Shown: in pieces, positions 11,802 to 23,358 of the stretch
Numbering within the stretch: the stretch's first letter is position 1
Layout: each line of letters begins with the position of its first letter
From: Sanguinoderma infundibulare
Lineage: Eukaryota; Basidiomycota; Agaricomycetes; Polyporales; Polyporaceae
Direction: 5' to 3'
Length of the DNA stretch: 64,000 nt
NCBI GenBank assembly: GCA_032821775.1
Contig: JAVLRN010000002.1
Span: forward strand, 2,294,001 to 2,358,000
Notes under the pieces: model-generated
Database searches by the model: none
What the model was told of the DNA's origin: nothing
What the model saw: the letters and a program-made list of their open reading frames with translations, nothing else
Translations under genes and position numbers: made by a program

Positions 11802-12081
11802 GGGTGTCGTGGGCTCGAGTGGTCGATGAATGCGCTAAGGGTGGGAGAGGAGAGTGCCGTCAAGGCGAGGAGGGGAACGTCGGAGGCCTGAGCTTGTCAT
11901 GAGCTCGTAGAACGGGAAGAGCCTCGCCGGCCTGTCCGCTGGCCCTGGCAGCCAGTCTCAGTCTCTGATCAGCCCAGCCCCATTCCCTGCCCCGGCGCCT
12001 GCCCGGGCGTCTGGCGACGACGGCCACGATCCATCTCCTTCCCTCCAACCGCTCTCACACAATTCCTCTCCGACAGCCACC
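11802..12081. promoter_or_regulatory. Shared divergent promoter
   Basis: 280 bases separate two divergent start codons (membrane protein and RRP46), so both promoters must lie here. It is GC-rich and no TATA box is obvious. Confidence 0.4.
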
Positions 12082-13021
12082 ATGTCGTCCTACACACGCT
12101 CGGGCGGAAGGCAACCCGACAAGACGAGGGCGATCTCCATCGTATACGAACCGCTGGCCAGGGTGGACGGCTCAGCGCGGTTTGGCTTTGGTGAGTTCTG
12201 CCGCGACTTCGCGCGCCCGATCGCCCTTCCAGCGCACGTAATTCTGACGCAGACGCGATGTTCCAGGACAGACAAAGTCCCTCGCGTCCGTCTCCGGCCC
12301 CATCCAAGTCCGCGCGACGCACGAGAACCCCTCCCAGGCCACGCTCGACATCCAAATCCGCCCCCTGCCCGGCATTCCAGGCACAGACGCGAAGGCACTC
12401 GCGACCACCCTCAAGTCCATCTTCGCCCCCTCCTTGTTTCTCTCCCATCATCCGCGGACCCTCGTCCAGATCGTCGGCCAGGCCTTGTGCGGATCCGAGA
12501 GCGGCAGCGGGACGGGCAGCGTGGGCAGGGGCTGGAACGCGAGCTTGGTGGCGAGCTTGGTCAACGCGACCGCCGCCGCGCTCGTCAATGCCGCGTCGGT
12601 GCCCATGCGGGGCGTCGTTTGCGCGGTAGCCGTAGCAAGCTTGAGGTCCGACGGCGCAGATGGGAGTTGTGATGGGCTCGTGCTCGATCCGGAGGAAGCT
12701 GAGCTAGCGAAACTGGCTGGGAGCGGATGCTTTGCGTTCTTGTTCGCGTCTTCGCTCTCTGCGTCTGCATCTGCTGGGTTGGAGATGCCACCTTGTTCGC
12801 TGCTCTGGACGAACTATACCACCGCTGCCCCGCTTGACGTCTCGGAGCTGGCCAAGGCCCGCGAGCTTGCAGAGAAGGGCGCACAACAGGTCTGGTTGGC
12901 GTTGAAGGAGAGCATCGGATCCAAATCGGCCGCCAGGATGGAGATGGATGTCGCCTTGAAAAGCGAGCCTTTATCCCAGTCGGCTCCGATGGATATAGAT
13001 GATGCAAAGGTGGAGATATAG
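12082..13021 (+). CDS. RRP46: Exosome complex subunit RRP46
   Basis: RNase PH-fold subunit of the RNA exosome ring, which processes and degrades RNA 3' ends in nucleus and cytoplasm. In fungi this ring subunit is structural rather than catalytic. Two exons, 12082-12190 and 12267-13021; 287 residues against ~220 in yeast, the extra length being a low-complexity C-terminal tail. Family features: a start describing basic residues then YEPL-RVDGSARFGFG, then SVSGPIQVR, the ENPSQATLDIQIRPLPG strand, and a block ending in ALVNAASVPMRGVVCAVAV. Start chosen at the first ATG in frame, just before the conserved strand. It shares a divergent promoter with the membrane protein gene. Confidence 0.82.
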
Positions 13022-14526
13022 TCCTGTGGTGAGTCGCCGTGCAAGTTCTGGATATATGCTCCTGATCTAGTGCTCTTCAGCTTCTTAAATATACATGCCA
13101 GTATTATCATCCACATGGTAGCATCGCGCGGTTTCCAACTACCGCTTAGTAAGTTCATAATCGTACTTTGTCAAACCTCGTTCTGACTTTCTTTCCAGAA
13201 GCTGGTGGGCAACTCACGCTGAAAGCAGGCAACATCGAGCGTAGCATCGTCCACTACGAACACGCACGGGCCGTCTTAACCTGCCTGGTCCGCTTGGACC
13301 AACCTTTGGAATCCGGTTTGGATGCGGTCATAATCGTGCTCCATTAAACCGGCCAGCATGTCCATATGAGCCAGTAGCGATCGGCAGTTGGCCGATAGTC
13401 GACGTTTGTTTGTGATAGTCCAGATAATGCAGCGCCATCCCTGATTCCCCTTGTTTATCAGACTGACAGAGTACAGTACATGCACAACGTCGCTGGGTGG
13501 CAATAGAGCGCGGTTTTCGCCTCGATCTGGAACGAAGGGTCCGACATCGCTACAGTAGTGGCATGATGATGCGAGAGCCGCATAGATTGCGATCTAACAA
13601 CTTAAACAAGTATTTATGTAGTTGATACATGCGTGACTGACTAGCCTTGACATGATAGTCTAAAAGATGTGGTCGACCGGTGGGAGAGAGATGCCCCTCC
13701 ATAATTAAGCACGCGTACGGGCGCGACACGATAAGCCTCGTCTGGACTCCGGTGGGCAAATCATGCCGCAATCTGTTCGCTTCAGACGCGTGACCGAAGA
13801 GTGTTTGCCCCCTGTACCACCAGCCTCCGTATCGCAGCGCGGGCAACGTGACGGTTGGCATTAGAGTACGAGACTGAGGCGAACACACCCCATGGTTGAG
13901 CGCGTCCGAGTCTGCGAGAAAGACACAGACCAAGTGTGTCAGTGGCGCAATGGGGTCGGCCGGGAGTGATTAATGATTGTTCAGATGACTGCTAGGTTGC
14001 TAGTATAATTTTCAAGCCTCGACCGTTCATTTCTAGGAGTAGCGATCGTACCCGACTTGTGAAGGAACGCAGGTGACGATGTGCAGGTAAGGAGGGGTTG
14101 GCGGCCCCTTTCGTGTCATTCGAGCCGGTCTGTGAAATCGTGGCGGCCGAGCCTGTGGTGGCCTATGGGACGGCGAGCGAGGTGTGGAGCATGAGCTTCC
14201 TCCGGCTGGCAGACGCGTCCTACGATATGTAGTCCTAGTAGGTCAACAACGTAATGCTCATAGAACTCGAGACCCACCACGACCAGAAGACTCTGGCGCG
14301 CGTCTCAGGAAAACGAACCAGGCTGCATGTGCAAGTGGAGGGTCTCGTGTGTGTTGGTGGGCACGAGACCGCGACGCGTCTGTGGCAGTGGCAGGTCGGA
14401 CCGTGACATAAAGTGCACCTGCAGCGAGCGCTTTCTGGTTGTTTCTCAACCTCAACCATCACTTACTACCACCACCTCTCCTCCCTATTCTCACCCTCCA
14501 ACCCTCGACATATTCTCCAAAGAAAA
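13022..14526. other. Intergenic, 1.5 kb
   Basis: Several short frames on both strands without motifs; none could be assembled into a spliced gene. The last ~100 bases before 14527 are pyrimidine-rich and fit a promoter/5' UTR. Confidence 0.4.
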
Positions 14527-15960
14527 ATGGCTACCATGAACAAGGAGACGCTCACCGGCTTCACAAAATCCGACCTGAATATGATCGCAAAGGTGAGAGG
14601 GTGGCCGTTTGTGGTTAGCGCAGAGGCGGCTGCAGCTGACGGCGACCCACCCAGGAAAACGGAGTGCGCCGGAACCTGTCGAAGGCGAAGATGGTGGAGG
14701 AACTCCTGAAGGTGTCGAATCCAAAGATAATGCAGTAGTGAGTGCCTGTCAACCGCTACTCGTTGTCGCAGCCGCCGGTGGTTGGCTCCAAGTTCCAGGG
14801 AATGGAGAACTGATGCACGTTTCATCCTCTGCCACTCACTTCCAGCGCTAGACTGTGTGATGACAAGGGAGCCATGAAGCTGGAGAAGGTGAGGCGGCGT
14901 ACGTTTGATGCCACGAAGACGCCACCTCGTCCTAGCTCGACGAGGACCGCCGTCACAAAGGCTGCGAAGGCTGGTGGTTCGAGGCAGGAGCTTGAAGCTC
15001 CAAAAGCTCCTCCGCGCACCAAGAGGACGGGCGTTGCGAAGGCGAGGGTTTCGCGCACCCGGAAGGCTGAGCGGCCTCAACCTGCTCCCGTGGCTGGGAG
15101 TGCCAAGCCTGAAGAGGAGGTCCGGCCGCTGGAGATCGCACGGGCCAGGCGACGGAAGGAGAGGGAGGAGGAGGAAAGGAAGGCCAGGGAAGCGGCAGCG
15201 GAGGCTGGTCCGAGCCACATCCCCGGAGGCTGCCCATCGGCTTGTTCTCCAGAGAACCTTGAGGGTGAGTCATCAAATCGCGTCCTGTGATGTGGATGTC
15301 AGCAAGGTTGAACATACACCCTTTAGCGGCCGCCACCCCCGTCCGGGAGAGGAGTGGGTTCAAGTTGGTCCCTGCGGGCCAACCGGGTAAGTGATTAATT
15401 GATTGATGTGCTCGTCTACCACAGAGACCTGACGTACTTGCTGCAGCTCACCCGTGGTCTCCCACGGCCCGAAAGTCCACCAACCACAGGAGGGAAATAA
15501 ATGATGAGTCGAGGGCGGGGCTGCTCTCGCCTGACCCGAACAACCCCCGGCCTGTTTTTGGCAGGCCAAAACGCCGAGAGGACTTGAGGACGGAGCTCGC
15601 AGCTGCCGGAGTGGTGGAGGAAGCAGATGGGGACGTGGTTGATTACTCGGAGACGGAAATCGCCGATGAAGAAGAGGTCTACGAGATGACCTCTCTCGAC
15701 AACATCCGGGTGGGGCTAGACGGGGTGGACCTAGATGAGGATGACGGAGAATCACTCCAGTGAGCCCGTCCTCTCGCGTGATCCTTCGGCAAAACTTACA
15801 TTCTTTCTGCAGCGGCGTCAGTGATGTCGATGTCCAAGCCGTTCGAAGGAAGAAGAGGAAAGCGGAGGACGAAGAACCGACCTCTACCATCGGGCAGCGG
15901 CCAAAGGAGGCGAAGCACCGGCGCCTGAGTACGTTTGGGAGTTGGCTCGGGATCTGGTAG
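14527..15960 (+). CDS. SAP-like domain protein 1
   Basis: Six exons: 14527-14592, 14655-14737, 14846-15264, 15327-15386, 15447-15759, 15813-15960; 362 residues. Exons 1 and 2 encode a helix-turn-helix of SAP type (LTGFTKSDLNMIAK then ENGVRRNLSKAKMVEELL), a fold that usually binds AT-rich DNA or RNA. The rest is strongly basic and charged: a KARVSRTRKAERPQP region, an E/R-rich helix around residue 190, acidic stretches, and nuclear-localisation-like RRKKRK near the end. A nuclear chromatin or RNA-associated role is inferred. Exon 1 ends in phase 0 after AK and exon 2 in phase 2, exactly as in the two related genes at 31316 and 37764. A GTACGT lies just before the stop, so an alternative 3' end is possible. 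Confidence 0.68.
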
Positions 15961-17087
15961 TAACATTGACATACCGGTGCTTCTTCGCTTTCTGTGTGGC
16001 TCTTTAATTGCGTACTTAGTTGCATTTGCATATAGACACATTGTATTTATAGCCGTTGGCCGTTGGTTGTATATGGCTGGGACAGCGACGTCTGCAATGT
16101 CTGGGTTATTTCTGGGTACGCCTCAAATGTCGAGAAAACGTGCCTTCCATGACTGCATCATGCGGCCTCCGCCGCCACCGGATAGTTCGAAGGCGGGGTC
16201 GCGAGGCTGTCTGGATCCGCATGCTATGTGTAAAGTATAGCAGGTTTAATACACCTCACATCGACGTGCAGGGATTGTGTGTACTCACTTGGGAAGGTCG
16301 CGCCCACGCACAGTCCGACCCCCAGCCAATGATCGAAAGCGAACTACCTTGCCGTAATTGAAAGCTGGACTACAATTCGTTGGTTTCGTACAGACGCTCC
16401 TGCCATCATTCAAAAAGTAAAGTAAAGTATTCTAGGGTTGGGGGAAAGGGTAATTCACTTGCGCGAGCCTTCAGCCTCTCTTGTGCGCGCCCAAAGGTTC
16501 ATTTGGTTTGTATGAGGATTACACCTCTGTCCTCCTTTGACCGTGTGGAGAAGCACGAGAACTTTCGCCGACCGCACTCAGCATTGGTGGGTGTGCCTGG
16601 GTGCGATCGCCCTCCCCTCGTGACCGGAAGATCGTCTTGTCAAAATCGACCTTCACCTTTCAAATTTCACCTATGATCAACTGGCAACGTTCCGAGTTTG
16701 TTGAGCACCTGGCCGGAAATTCACGACGCTGAGGAGTCGAAACAGCGCTCCATTTCCCTTCAAAGCTCCGTGATCAGACATTTAGCACGGAGGAAAGCAC
16801 TGTTATTCCTAGGGCCGGATGTCAGTGACAACGTTTAAATGTAATAATCGGGACACCTCTCACCTATGCGTGTTTGCTTCTGCTGTATATGCATTTCATC
16901 GCTCATCGCCGGGCCGCACACATGCAATGTCGAATGGTAAAAGCAACAGTACTGTGACTCCGAAGAGAAGACACGGCAATGTGATCATAATGTCATGAAG
17001 CGTCGTAATAATGGGTATCAGAACTGGTCGCGGTTGTGAGCCGCAGGCGAATATGCATGGTCCATAAAACCAACATACCATGCGATT
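15961..17087. other. Intergenic, 1.1 kb
   Basis: A hydrophobic open frame directly after the stop at 15960 is noted but not supported as an exon. The rest is probable 3' UTR of the two convergent neighbours. Confidence 0.35.
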
Positions 17088-17897
17088 TCATTCCTTAGGT
17101 TTTCCTTTCTCCACTACAGTGATAGTGGCGACGGCTCCCTCAACTTGGTGATGATGGTGACGGTGATGTGGCCTCCTCCCCACTCCACAGCACTCACATA
17201 CGACGATGGACATGAGGATCATTCCCACGAAACTGAGAATAACCCCTGCGAGCACCATCCATAGCCCTGCCCCCCAGTTGACGGTGTAGTTGAACTGGGT
17301 CAACGGTCCAATCTTGTTCTTCCCGACGAGGATGAGCGCGAGGTCGATCCCGAATACGGCAGCACCAATAAGCATGGTAAGGATGGAGGTGACGAGGGAA
17401 ATGATGCACATGGTGTGGGACTCGAGGAAGAGTGATGTGAACAAGACGATGAACGCGAGCGCGCCGGCGACGATGTGAAGGATGAGGAGGACGGTGAGCC
17501 CGCTCGCAACATCGTCGACGAGTGCGGGGAAGCCAGTGAGGTTCGCGATCGCGTCGGGGATGGTGTAGCCGAGTATGGGTCCGATGCAGCTGACGGTGTT
17601 GAGCTGGCTGTACGCACACACCCCCCATACACCGAAGCGGAGTTCGGTCGCGATCGAGGTGACGGGCTGGTCGCTGCTGGTCGCGAACTGGATGCGGAAG
17701 ATGTAGATGGACTTTATGATCGTCGTGGAGAGGCCGACGAGGAGGAAGAGGAGGAAAGAGGCGAGGAAGATGGCGCACGTTGCGAGCGAGATGCCCAGGT
17801 GCCGCGCGAGGGGGCGCGGGCGCCGTCGCGGTTTCTTCCCGCCGCTGCTGTTGTCGCTACCTCCACCGCGTTGTCCGAGGCAAGGCAAGCAGGCCAT
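17088..17897 (-). CDS. PalI/Rim9-SUR7 family membrane protein
   Basis: Intronless gene for 269 residues with four transmembrane helices (roughly residues 33-58, 128-152, 160-190 and 213-240) and the family signature in the first extracellular loop: FGVWGVC followed by a second Cys in TVSCIGP. This fits the SUR7/PalI family, which includes Rim9/PalI of the ambient-pH sensing complex and SUR7 of plasma-membrane eisosomes. The N-terminus carries a CLPC motif and a run of basic residues, and the C-terminus a His-rich patch (HHRHHHH) that could bind metal. Which branch it belongs to cannot be decided by eye. Divergent from the hydrolase gene at 18453. Confidence 0.8.
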   Translation of the reverse strand: MACLPCLGQRGGGSDNSSGGKKPRRRPRPLARHLGISLATCAIFLASFLLFLLVGLSTTIIKSIYIFRIQFATSSDQPVTSIATELRFGVWGVCAYSQLNTVSCIGPILGYTIPDAIANLTGFPALVDDVASGLTVLLILHIVAGALAFIVLFTSLFLESHTMCIISLVTSILTMLIGAAVFGIDLALILVGKNKIGPLTQFNYTVNWGAGLWMVLAGVILSFVGMILMSIVVCECCGVGRRPHHRHHHHQVEGAVATITVVEKGKPKE

Positions 17898-18452
17898 GGT
17901 GCGTGGGGCTGCTCGTCGGGGCGACTCGTGGTGGAGATGAACGGCGGGTAGGGTGGAGGCTCGAGGAGAGAGCTGGGCGAACTTGGCACGGACGGAAGCT
18001 CAAGTGACCTGCGAATCCTCGGCTGAGCTAGTTCCATGCGCGGCCGCTGCCTCGGGCGGCGACAAACTTAGCTCTGCCATTGACTTCATGCTTGCGCACG
18101 TTCCTGAGAACGGTCGAGGTGCGCGAGCGTCGCTCTCGAGCGTCGGCGATAAGCAGGACGTGGTGAGACGAGTGCAAGGTTGGATCGTTGACGTCGTCTC
18201 GGGCCATGCTGACTACGCATCTCCGCGCGCGCCATCGCTCCTGAACGGCCTCATGCCCTCGTCGTGTCCCCACCCTTCTACTAAGCTTCTTGTCCAGGCT
18301 TGCAGTCACCGAGCCCGCCGCCAGCCGTCCGACAATGGAAGACTGCGGACAAGGTCGGTCGATCAGTCATTCCACCTTACTGCACCCCGGTCGCCATCTG
18401 ACCGGGACGCCTGCTCTTCCCAGTTCCCTTTCAGGCATAGTTCTCCACTGAC
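17898..18452. promoter_or_regulatory. Divergent promoter region
   Basis: 555 bases between two divergent starts. No clear TATA box; likely holds both promoters and possibly an unrecognised 5' exon of the hydrolase. Confidence 0.35.
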
Positions 18453-21400
18453 ATGTCGCTGATGTGCGTCTCGATCCCGGAAATGCACTGCAGATCACTA
18501 ACAGAGTCTCTTACATACCTCCAGGTCGTCTGCCAAGTCGCACTCGACTCCTCCCAACCGCAACGGCCCCATGGTCAACGCACTTACCCGCAAGGCGGGG
18601 CTTACTCTCGGCCCCATCATCTTCGAGACTCTCCTCAAGCACTACTTTGATAGGATCGCGAAGGACAATGAGCCGGAGGAGTCGACCAGGCTGAGGCGGG
18701 AGGAGCTGTTGTACGATGAGGCTTTCAATGTTGTGAAGGTGAGTATATATGTGCTCCCTCCACATTCCCGCGATGTCCATAGTCCGTGCGTCGGGTTCCA
18801 AGAAACTCTCGGCCTGCGCCCGAGGCGAATCCGCGGTGTGGGGAAGGCATGTTTGCCGACCTTGCGTCACATTCTCCAAGCGAGACACTACCTACCTTGG
18901 GTGACCGAGAAGATGTTCAAGAAGACTGCTGACGAATTGACCATAGTCGTTTATGGAGGCGGCGTCCAAGTGAGTGGGCTCCGCGGCTCAACCGTTGCGG
19001 TATATGATACTCATGTCCGCTTAGGCACACAGTGGAGGAACTGCAAGCCTTCTCCAACACGCGTACCCCAAGTCCTCCATGGGTCCATGTAGTCCGCCTT
19101 CTCGTGCCCATGTCATGCTGCGACCAGGCCGCAACGTGTCTCATCAAAGCGCTAGGAGGCGAAGACGTCACGAAGCGCGTGGTCGGTGGCACCAAGTGGT
19201 GGCAGGTCCGAGGTGTTAAAGGGTAAGTAATGATGCATGCATTAGGCCCGAACGATCTTTTTCATCTGTGCCGTGCAGTGTGGACGCGGAGTGGATTGTG
19301 GCGAAGAAAGATTATCAGGAAGCGAAGAAGAGGCAGAAGGCGCGCGAGACGTCCTCGGAGGCGTCGGCGCTGGGGTCGCAGGACAGCGAGAATGGCAACC
19401 CGGAGATTCCTCCTACCTATCAGCCCGAGATGGACGAAATGCGCTGCATTCTGTATGCTCACGGCGGTGCGTCTAGACCTTTGAGTGGTTCTGTGCATCT
19501 TACCAAGTCCTACTAGGCGGTTACTACTTTGGTAGCTTAGACCAAGAGAGGTTGGCTGATTTCCGTTGAAGTGCTCTCTCAAGCTGATCCAAAGCCAGGT
19601 ATTCGATCCAACGGCTTGCGCGGAAGATCAATGGTCGTGTTTTCGGTAAGTCAAGTACGTGTGAGGTGTTGCGTCTGTGCATTCAACGCGTATATAGCCA
19701 TGAATTATCGCCTTGCACCTCAATATCCCTTTCCCTGCGCCATTCAAGACTTCGTCGCCTCATGTGCGTTTCACAGTGTTGCAGTTACTGGGCTTTGTCT
19801 AAGTTTTCGACAGACCTGTATCTCATACAGCCTCCCCCGGACGCGCTCCATGCCCCAGTCTCCCCGTCCAGCATCGTGTTCGCAGGTGACTCTGCCGGAG
19901 GTGGCTTGTGCATTGCAGGACTGCAGGTCGTGCGTGACGCGGGCTTGCCCCTGCCAGCGGGTGCCGTCTTGATTTCGCCCTGGTGTGACTTGACGCACTC
20001 GTTTCCTAGCATCCACTTGAACACCGCGACTGTATGTTTTCAGACCGTCCCAGTTGCCACACGCCCCTTGCTGACACGGACTCGTGCACAGGACATCATC
20101 CCCCAATTCGGATTGTCCTTCCACAAACCAAGCACCTTGTGGCCGCCTCCTCCAGACCATGTCACAGTACATGTGCACCAACGTCTCCGCGAGCGCGTCC
20201 GTGAAGCCGTGCGCCCCAAGAAGAAGGACAAGGGCGATAAGGGCACGAACATCCCTGTCCCTGTCCCCGCCGCTGACCCCGTCCCCGACCCGAACGTGCA
20301 CCCCGGCGATTTTCAGTCCCGTCCGGCTTCCCCAGACTATAGCCTCAACGATCCGTGCAGCGGGCGCACCCTGCACCTCGGAGCGGCGAGATCCATATCC
20401 GCGCCCGTTTCGTCTGATGCCATGAAGAGCCAACGGGTGGAGATGACGACGGCGCTGGGCGAGCATCTCGCGATCGAGGGGCAGGTGCACATGTATGCCC
20501 CGAATTACCTGCTGACGCACCCGCTCGTGAGCCCGGTGGTATCATACCTTGGGGGTTTACCGCCTTTGCACGTCATTGCGAGCGACAAGGAGGTGCTGAG
20601 GGATGAGATAATCTATTTGTGAGTGGTCGGACGTCTTTATTTGCGAAGATCGTACTGATCTTGAGGACTGTGCAGCGCCCACAAGGCTGCGAATCCCAAT
20701 GAGTATCCTATCAAGCCCGAGTCGCGATTGTTATACCCCGCACTAGAAGGGATCGAGCAACGATACGGATCAACCAAGGTTCACCTACAAGTGTACGATG
20801 GTAGGCTGTTTCCCAATTCCATGTCTTCACCTTCATAATCGAACGTGTGATAGATTGCGCGCACACGCTTCCCATCCTGTTCGCTTTCACGACGCCCGGC
20901 AAGTTCTGCTTCCGCGCGATGGCGACGTTCATCAAGTACGTGACGGGCATGCTTCCCAAGCCTGCCAACGAGATACCGATGATCCTGGAGGACAACGACG
21001 ACGCCAGCAGGAACCAGGTGATCCAGTCGCCCACAAGCATTGACCTCCCGAGCCTCCCTCCGCCCTTGACAACGTCGCATTCGGAACCGCTCATGAGCAC
21101 GAAGGGGACTCAGACTGTATCCTCCAGCCCAGAAAACAGCCTCCGCTCCTCTGCAGCGAACAGCGCGCCGCAATCCCAGTCCAGCACGTCGGTCACTCCA
21201 GACGGCAAAAAGTCGAAGCGACGGACGCTAAGCGCGAGCGTAACGCGTGCTCGGAGCGGGTTCTTCCGCCGTCGACAGCCAGGTTCCGAGGCTGAGGCAC
21301 CCCTCCCTGCACCGGGTATGTCGTCTCTCCCATTGCACCACTCGTCGCAATCGGAGGATGTGGCTGGCCCCCGGTGGCAGTTCCACAAGGCTAGTGCGGA

Positions 21401-22381
21401 TCCGCAACACCGCTACGCTGGCGAGCAAGATGTGTACGACAACGGGCTGGTGAGCCTTCCTTTTCCATGCTTCAGAGCGTTTCCCAGACTCGACAGCTGA
21501 CAGCTTCCATGCCTGCGCCGCGCCATAACCACATGCACCACACTGTCACACAGGACACGATGATCCGCGAGCGCGTCTCGACGCACGGCGTCATCCGCGC
21601 CCTCGAGGCTGAATCTGATCTGAGCGCGTTTCGGCTCCCGCCTGAGCTCATCGGGGAGATCTCGGAGCTCGCCGTGCGACGATACATGGACGGGACTGTC
21701 AAGTTCGGCAAGAAATTTGGCAAGACGGCGAAGACGATTGAGAAGGCGCGCAATCGGAATCTGGAGAGGGCCAAGCAGGACACGATGCAGAATATGGCGC
21801 AGCTACAGACGTTTTTGGACCAGGATGGGCCCAGCGGTGGAGGAGATGGCGAGAATACGCATGAGGCGCGAGCGGGGGCGGCGATGACGCATGGCGTGAA
21901 GGAGGGCCTGACGGCGTCGGGAAGCTGGCAGTGGGCGTGGGCGCTGGACATGGACGAGAACCCGCCGCCGAGCAGCATCGTGTCGAGGCGGGACACGGAT
22001 GAGGCCAGACGGCTGGCGAAGATAGCGGACCAGGCTGTGTTCTCGGACGACCAGACGATGAGCGGAAACAACCTCTGGCAGCTCATCGTCAACTTCCTCA
22101 CCATCACGCCTGAACGCGACGAACACCAGCGCCACAAGCACCATGGGCACTCGCATGGAGAGGCGGAGAAGAGCAAGGCGAAGCCGCAGGAAGGGGACGT
22201 ACCGATCCCCGGGACTGGAAACTCGGACCCGAGCGAGAAGCCCGCTACAAGTGAAGCCAAGGCTGCGGAGAAGCCGGAGACGATGTCAAGGCGGGAGAAG
22301 ATTGTATCCACATTCGCGCGGCTGGTGGCCGAGAACAGGAAGTCGCGGGGTGCGGCTGCGACTACTCACACCGAGCAATGA
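18453..22381 (+). CDS. HSL-type alpha/beta hydrolase with long C-terminal extension
   Basis: Predicted carboxylesterase/lipase of the hormone-sensitive-lipase (alpha/beta hydrolase fold-3) family. Thirteen exons: 18453-18463, 18525-18738, 18947-18969, 19025-19222, 19279-19466, 19517-19550, 19599-19645, 19698-19763, 19814-20031, 20092-20618, 20676-20800, 20854-21449, 21554-22381; 1024 residues, all phases consistent. Oxyanion motif HGGG at residues 210-213, nucleophile elbow GDSAG with Ser287, YRLAPQYPFP between them, probable acid Asp498 (ASDKEVLRDE) and His554 (CAHTLP). About 450 residues follow the catalytic domain: Ser/Pro-rich, basic, and partly coiled-coil, unusual for a simple esterase. 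The 11-nt first exon is the least certain; translation could start at the in-frame ATG at 18571. Exon 3 is only 23 nt. Confidence 0.8.
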
Positions 22382-22800
22382 CCTGCCTCTCTTGCTCCTT
22401 GATCTCAGCATGTCTGTACGTTTGCTTTCGCGCTTTCATTATGGTTTATGGTTTCGAGCTCTTTTGCATTCGTATTTACTTTCCTCCTTCTTGCCCTAAT
22501 TGCCCTAATGTTTTAAATTTGATCAGACGTAGATGCCTTGAACTGCTCCGGGACCCTGTATACATACACTCTCGAACTCTAACGAATCTTTCACTGCGCG
22601 GCATTGTACGTGTTTTAATAGCTAGGTATCCGGTTTCTTCGAGGTTCGTCTTACGATATTCGCAAGTCCTCTTATAGTCCATTGTATTCTCTTGTGAAGA
22701 TGGACTCCGAATCACCGATCTGACATCAGATTTGGTGTAGGTCAGGGCGCAGTGCTCTCCTATGACGATGCACACCGACGTCATATCCGAGTGCGCCGTG
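22382..22800. other. Metallothionein upstream region
   Basis: 3' UTR of the hydrolase and promoter of the metallothionein. Near 22770 there is TGCACAC, which matches the animal metal-response consensus TGCRCNC; relevance in fungi is uncertain. Confidence 0.35.
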
Positions 22801-22807
22801 TATATAA
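22801..22807 (+). promoter_or_regulatory. TATA box of the metallothionein
   Basis: TATATAA lies 56 bases upstream of the start codon at 22857, the usual spacing for a short 5' UTR. Confidence 0.55.
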
Positions 22808-22856
22808 GGTGCCTCCTTTCGCTGACGATATTTTCATCTTGTATCTATTGAATACC

Positions 22857-23181
22857 ATGGCCGACACTTGCACTTGCCAGACCAACTGCGCGTATGTCCT
22901 CGATTCACTTTGGTTGAGCTTTTGGCAGTGTTGAAGATTTATGGACAGCGCTTGCGGACCCCGCGGTACTGGGCGTAACTGCGGAAAGGGTACCTGCACC
23001 TGCACCGATTGCCCGAACAACCCCACGCAGAAAAACACTGTAAGCTTCGTTCAGGTCGCGACTGCGTTGGGAGCGTCTCATGGACTGATGCCTGGCGGTT
23101 GTCTAGTGCGGCTGCGATCATTCTCAATCCGCCGAGTGTGCGTGCACGAGGGCGGGGAACAAGTGCACTTGCTCACAGTGA
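22857..23181 (+). CDS. Metallothionein, 66 aa, 14 cysteines
   Basis: Small cysteine-rich metal-binding protein, expected to chelate Cu, Zn or Cd in the cytosol for detoxification and storage. Three short exons, 22857-22891, 22949-23039 and 23107-23181, with GT-AG introns of 57 and 67 nt and agreeing phases. The product has 14 Cys in 66 residues (5, 7, 11, 14, 23, 28, 30, 33, 43, 45, 53, 55, 62, 64). They fall mostly in C-x-C pairs: TCTC near the start, TCTCTDC in the middle, CGC, CAC and KCTCSQ at the end. No aromatic residue and no signal peptide. A TATA box sits 56 bases upstream. The gene is split so finely that no single frame shows it. A decayed copy of its last exon and 3' flank lies at 25634. 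Confidence 0.88.
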
Positions 23182-23358
23182 ACGCTGAACGGCAAGTCTG
23201 AAGCGCAGGCAGGCCAAAATAGATTGAACGCGCATTGGAAGACTACACCCGTTGTATCATATTCCCTTGAGGAGCAATGTCAACCATATCCGACCTTCGA
23301 GCGAAGCGGTGTCTCGGTGTGCCTGAAGCAGAGATCAGCCTCGGATGAACGCAAAAGT
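23136..23358 (+). repeat. Direct repeat A (metallothionein exon 3 and 3' flank)
   Basis: About 220 bases starting inside metallothionein exon 3 and running past its stop are repeated, with substitutions and small indels, at 25634-25854 in the same orientation. Perfect shared stretches include GGGCGGGGAACAAGTGCACT, TTGAACGCGCATT and, at the end, CAGCCTCGGATGAACGCAAA. Confidence 0.85.

Noticed and set aside
12090..12451. Minus-strand frames opposite RRP46
   Set aside because: GC-rich antisense shadows of a well-supported gene.
13276..13933. Minus-strand frames of 75 and 127 codons
   Set aside because: No motif, signal peptide or intron borders that would link them.
15935..16240. Hydrophobic plus-strand frame after SAP-like gene 1
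   Set aside because: Could be an alternative 3' exon through the GTACGT near the stop, but no good acceptor gives a convincing continuation.
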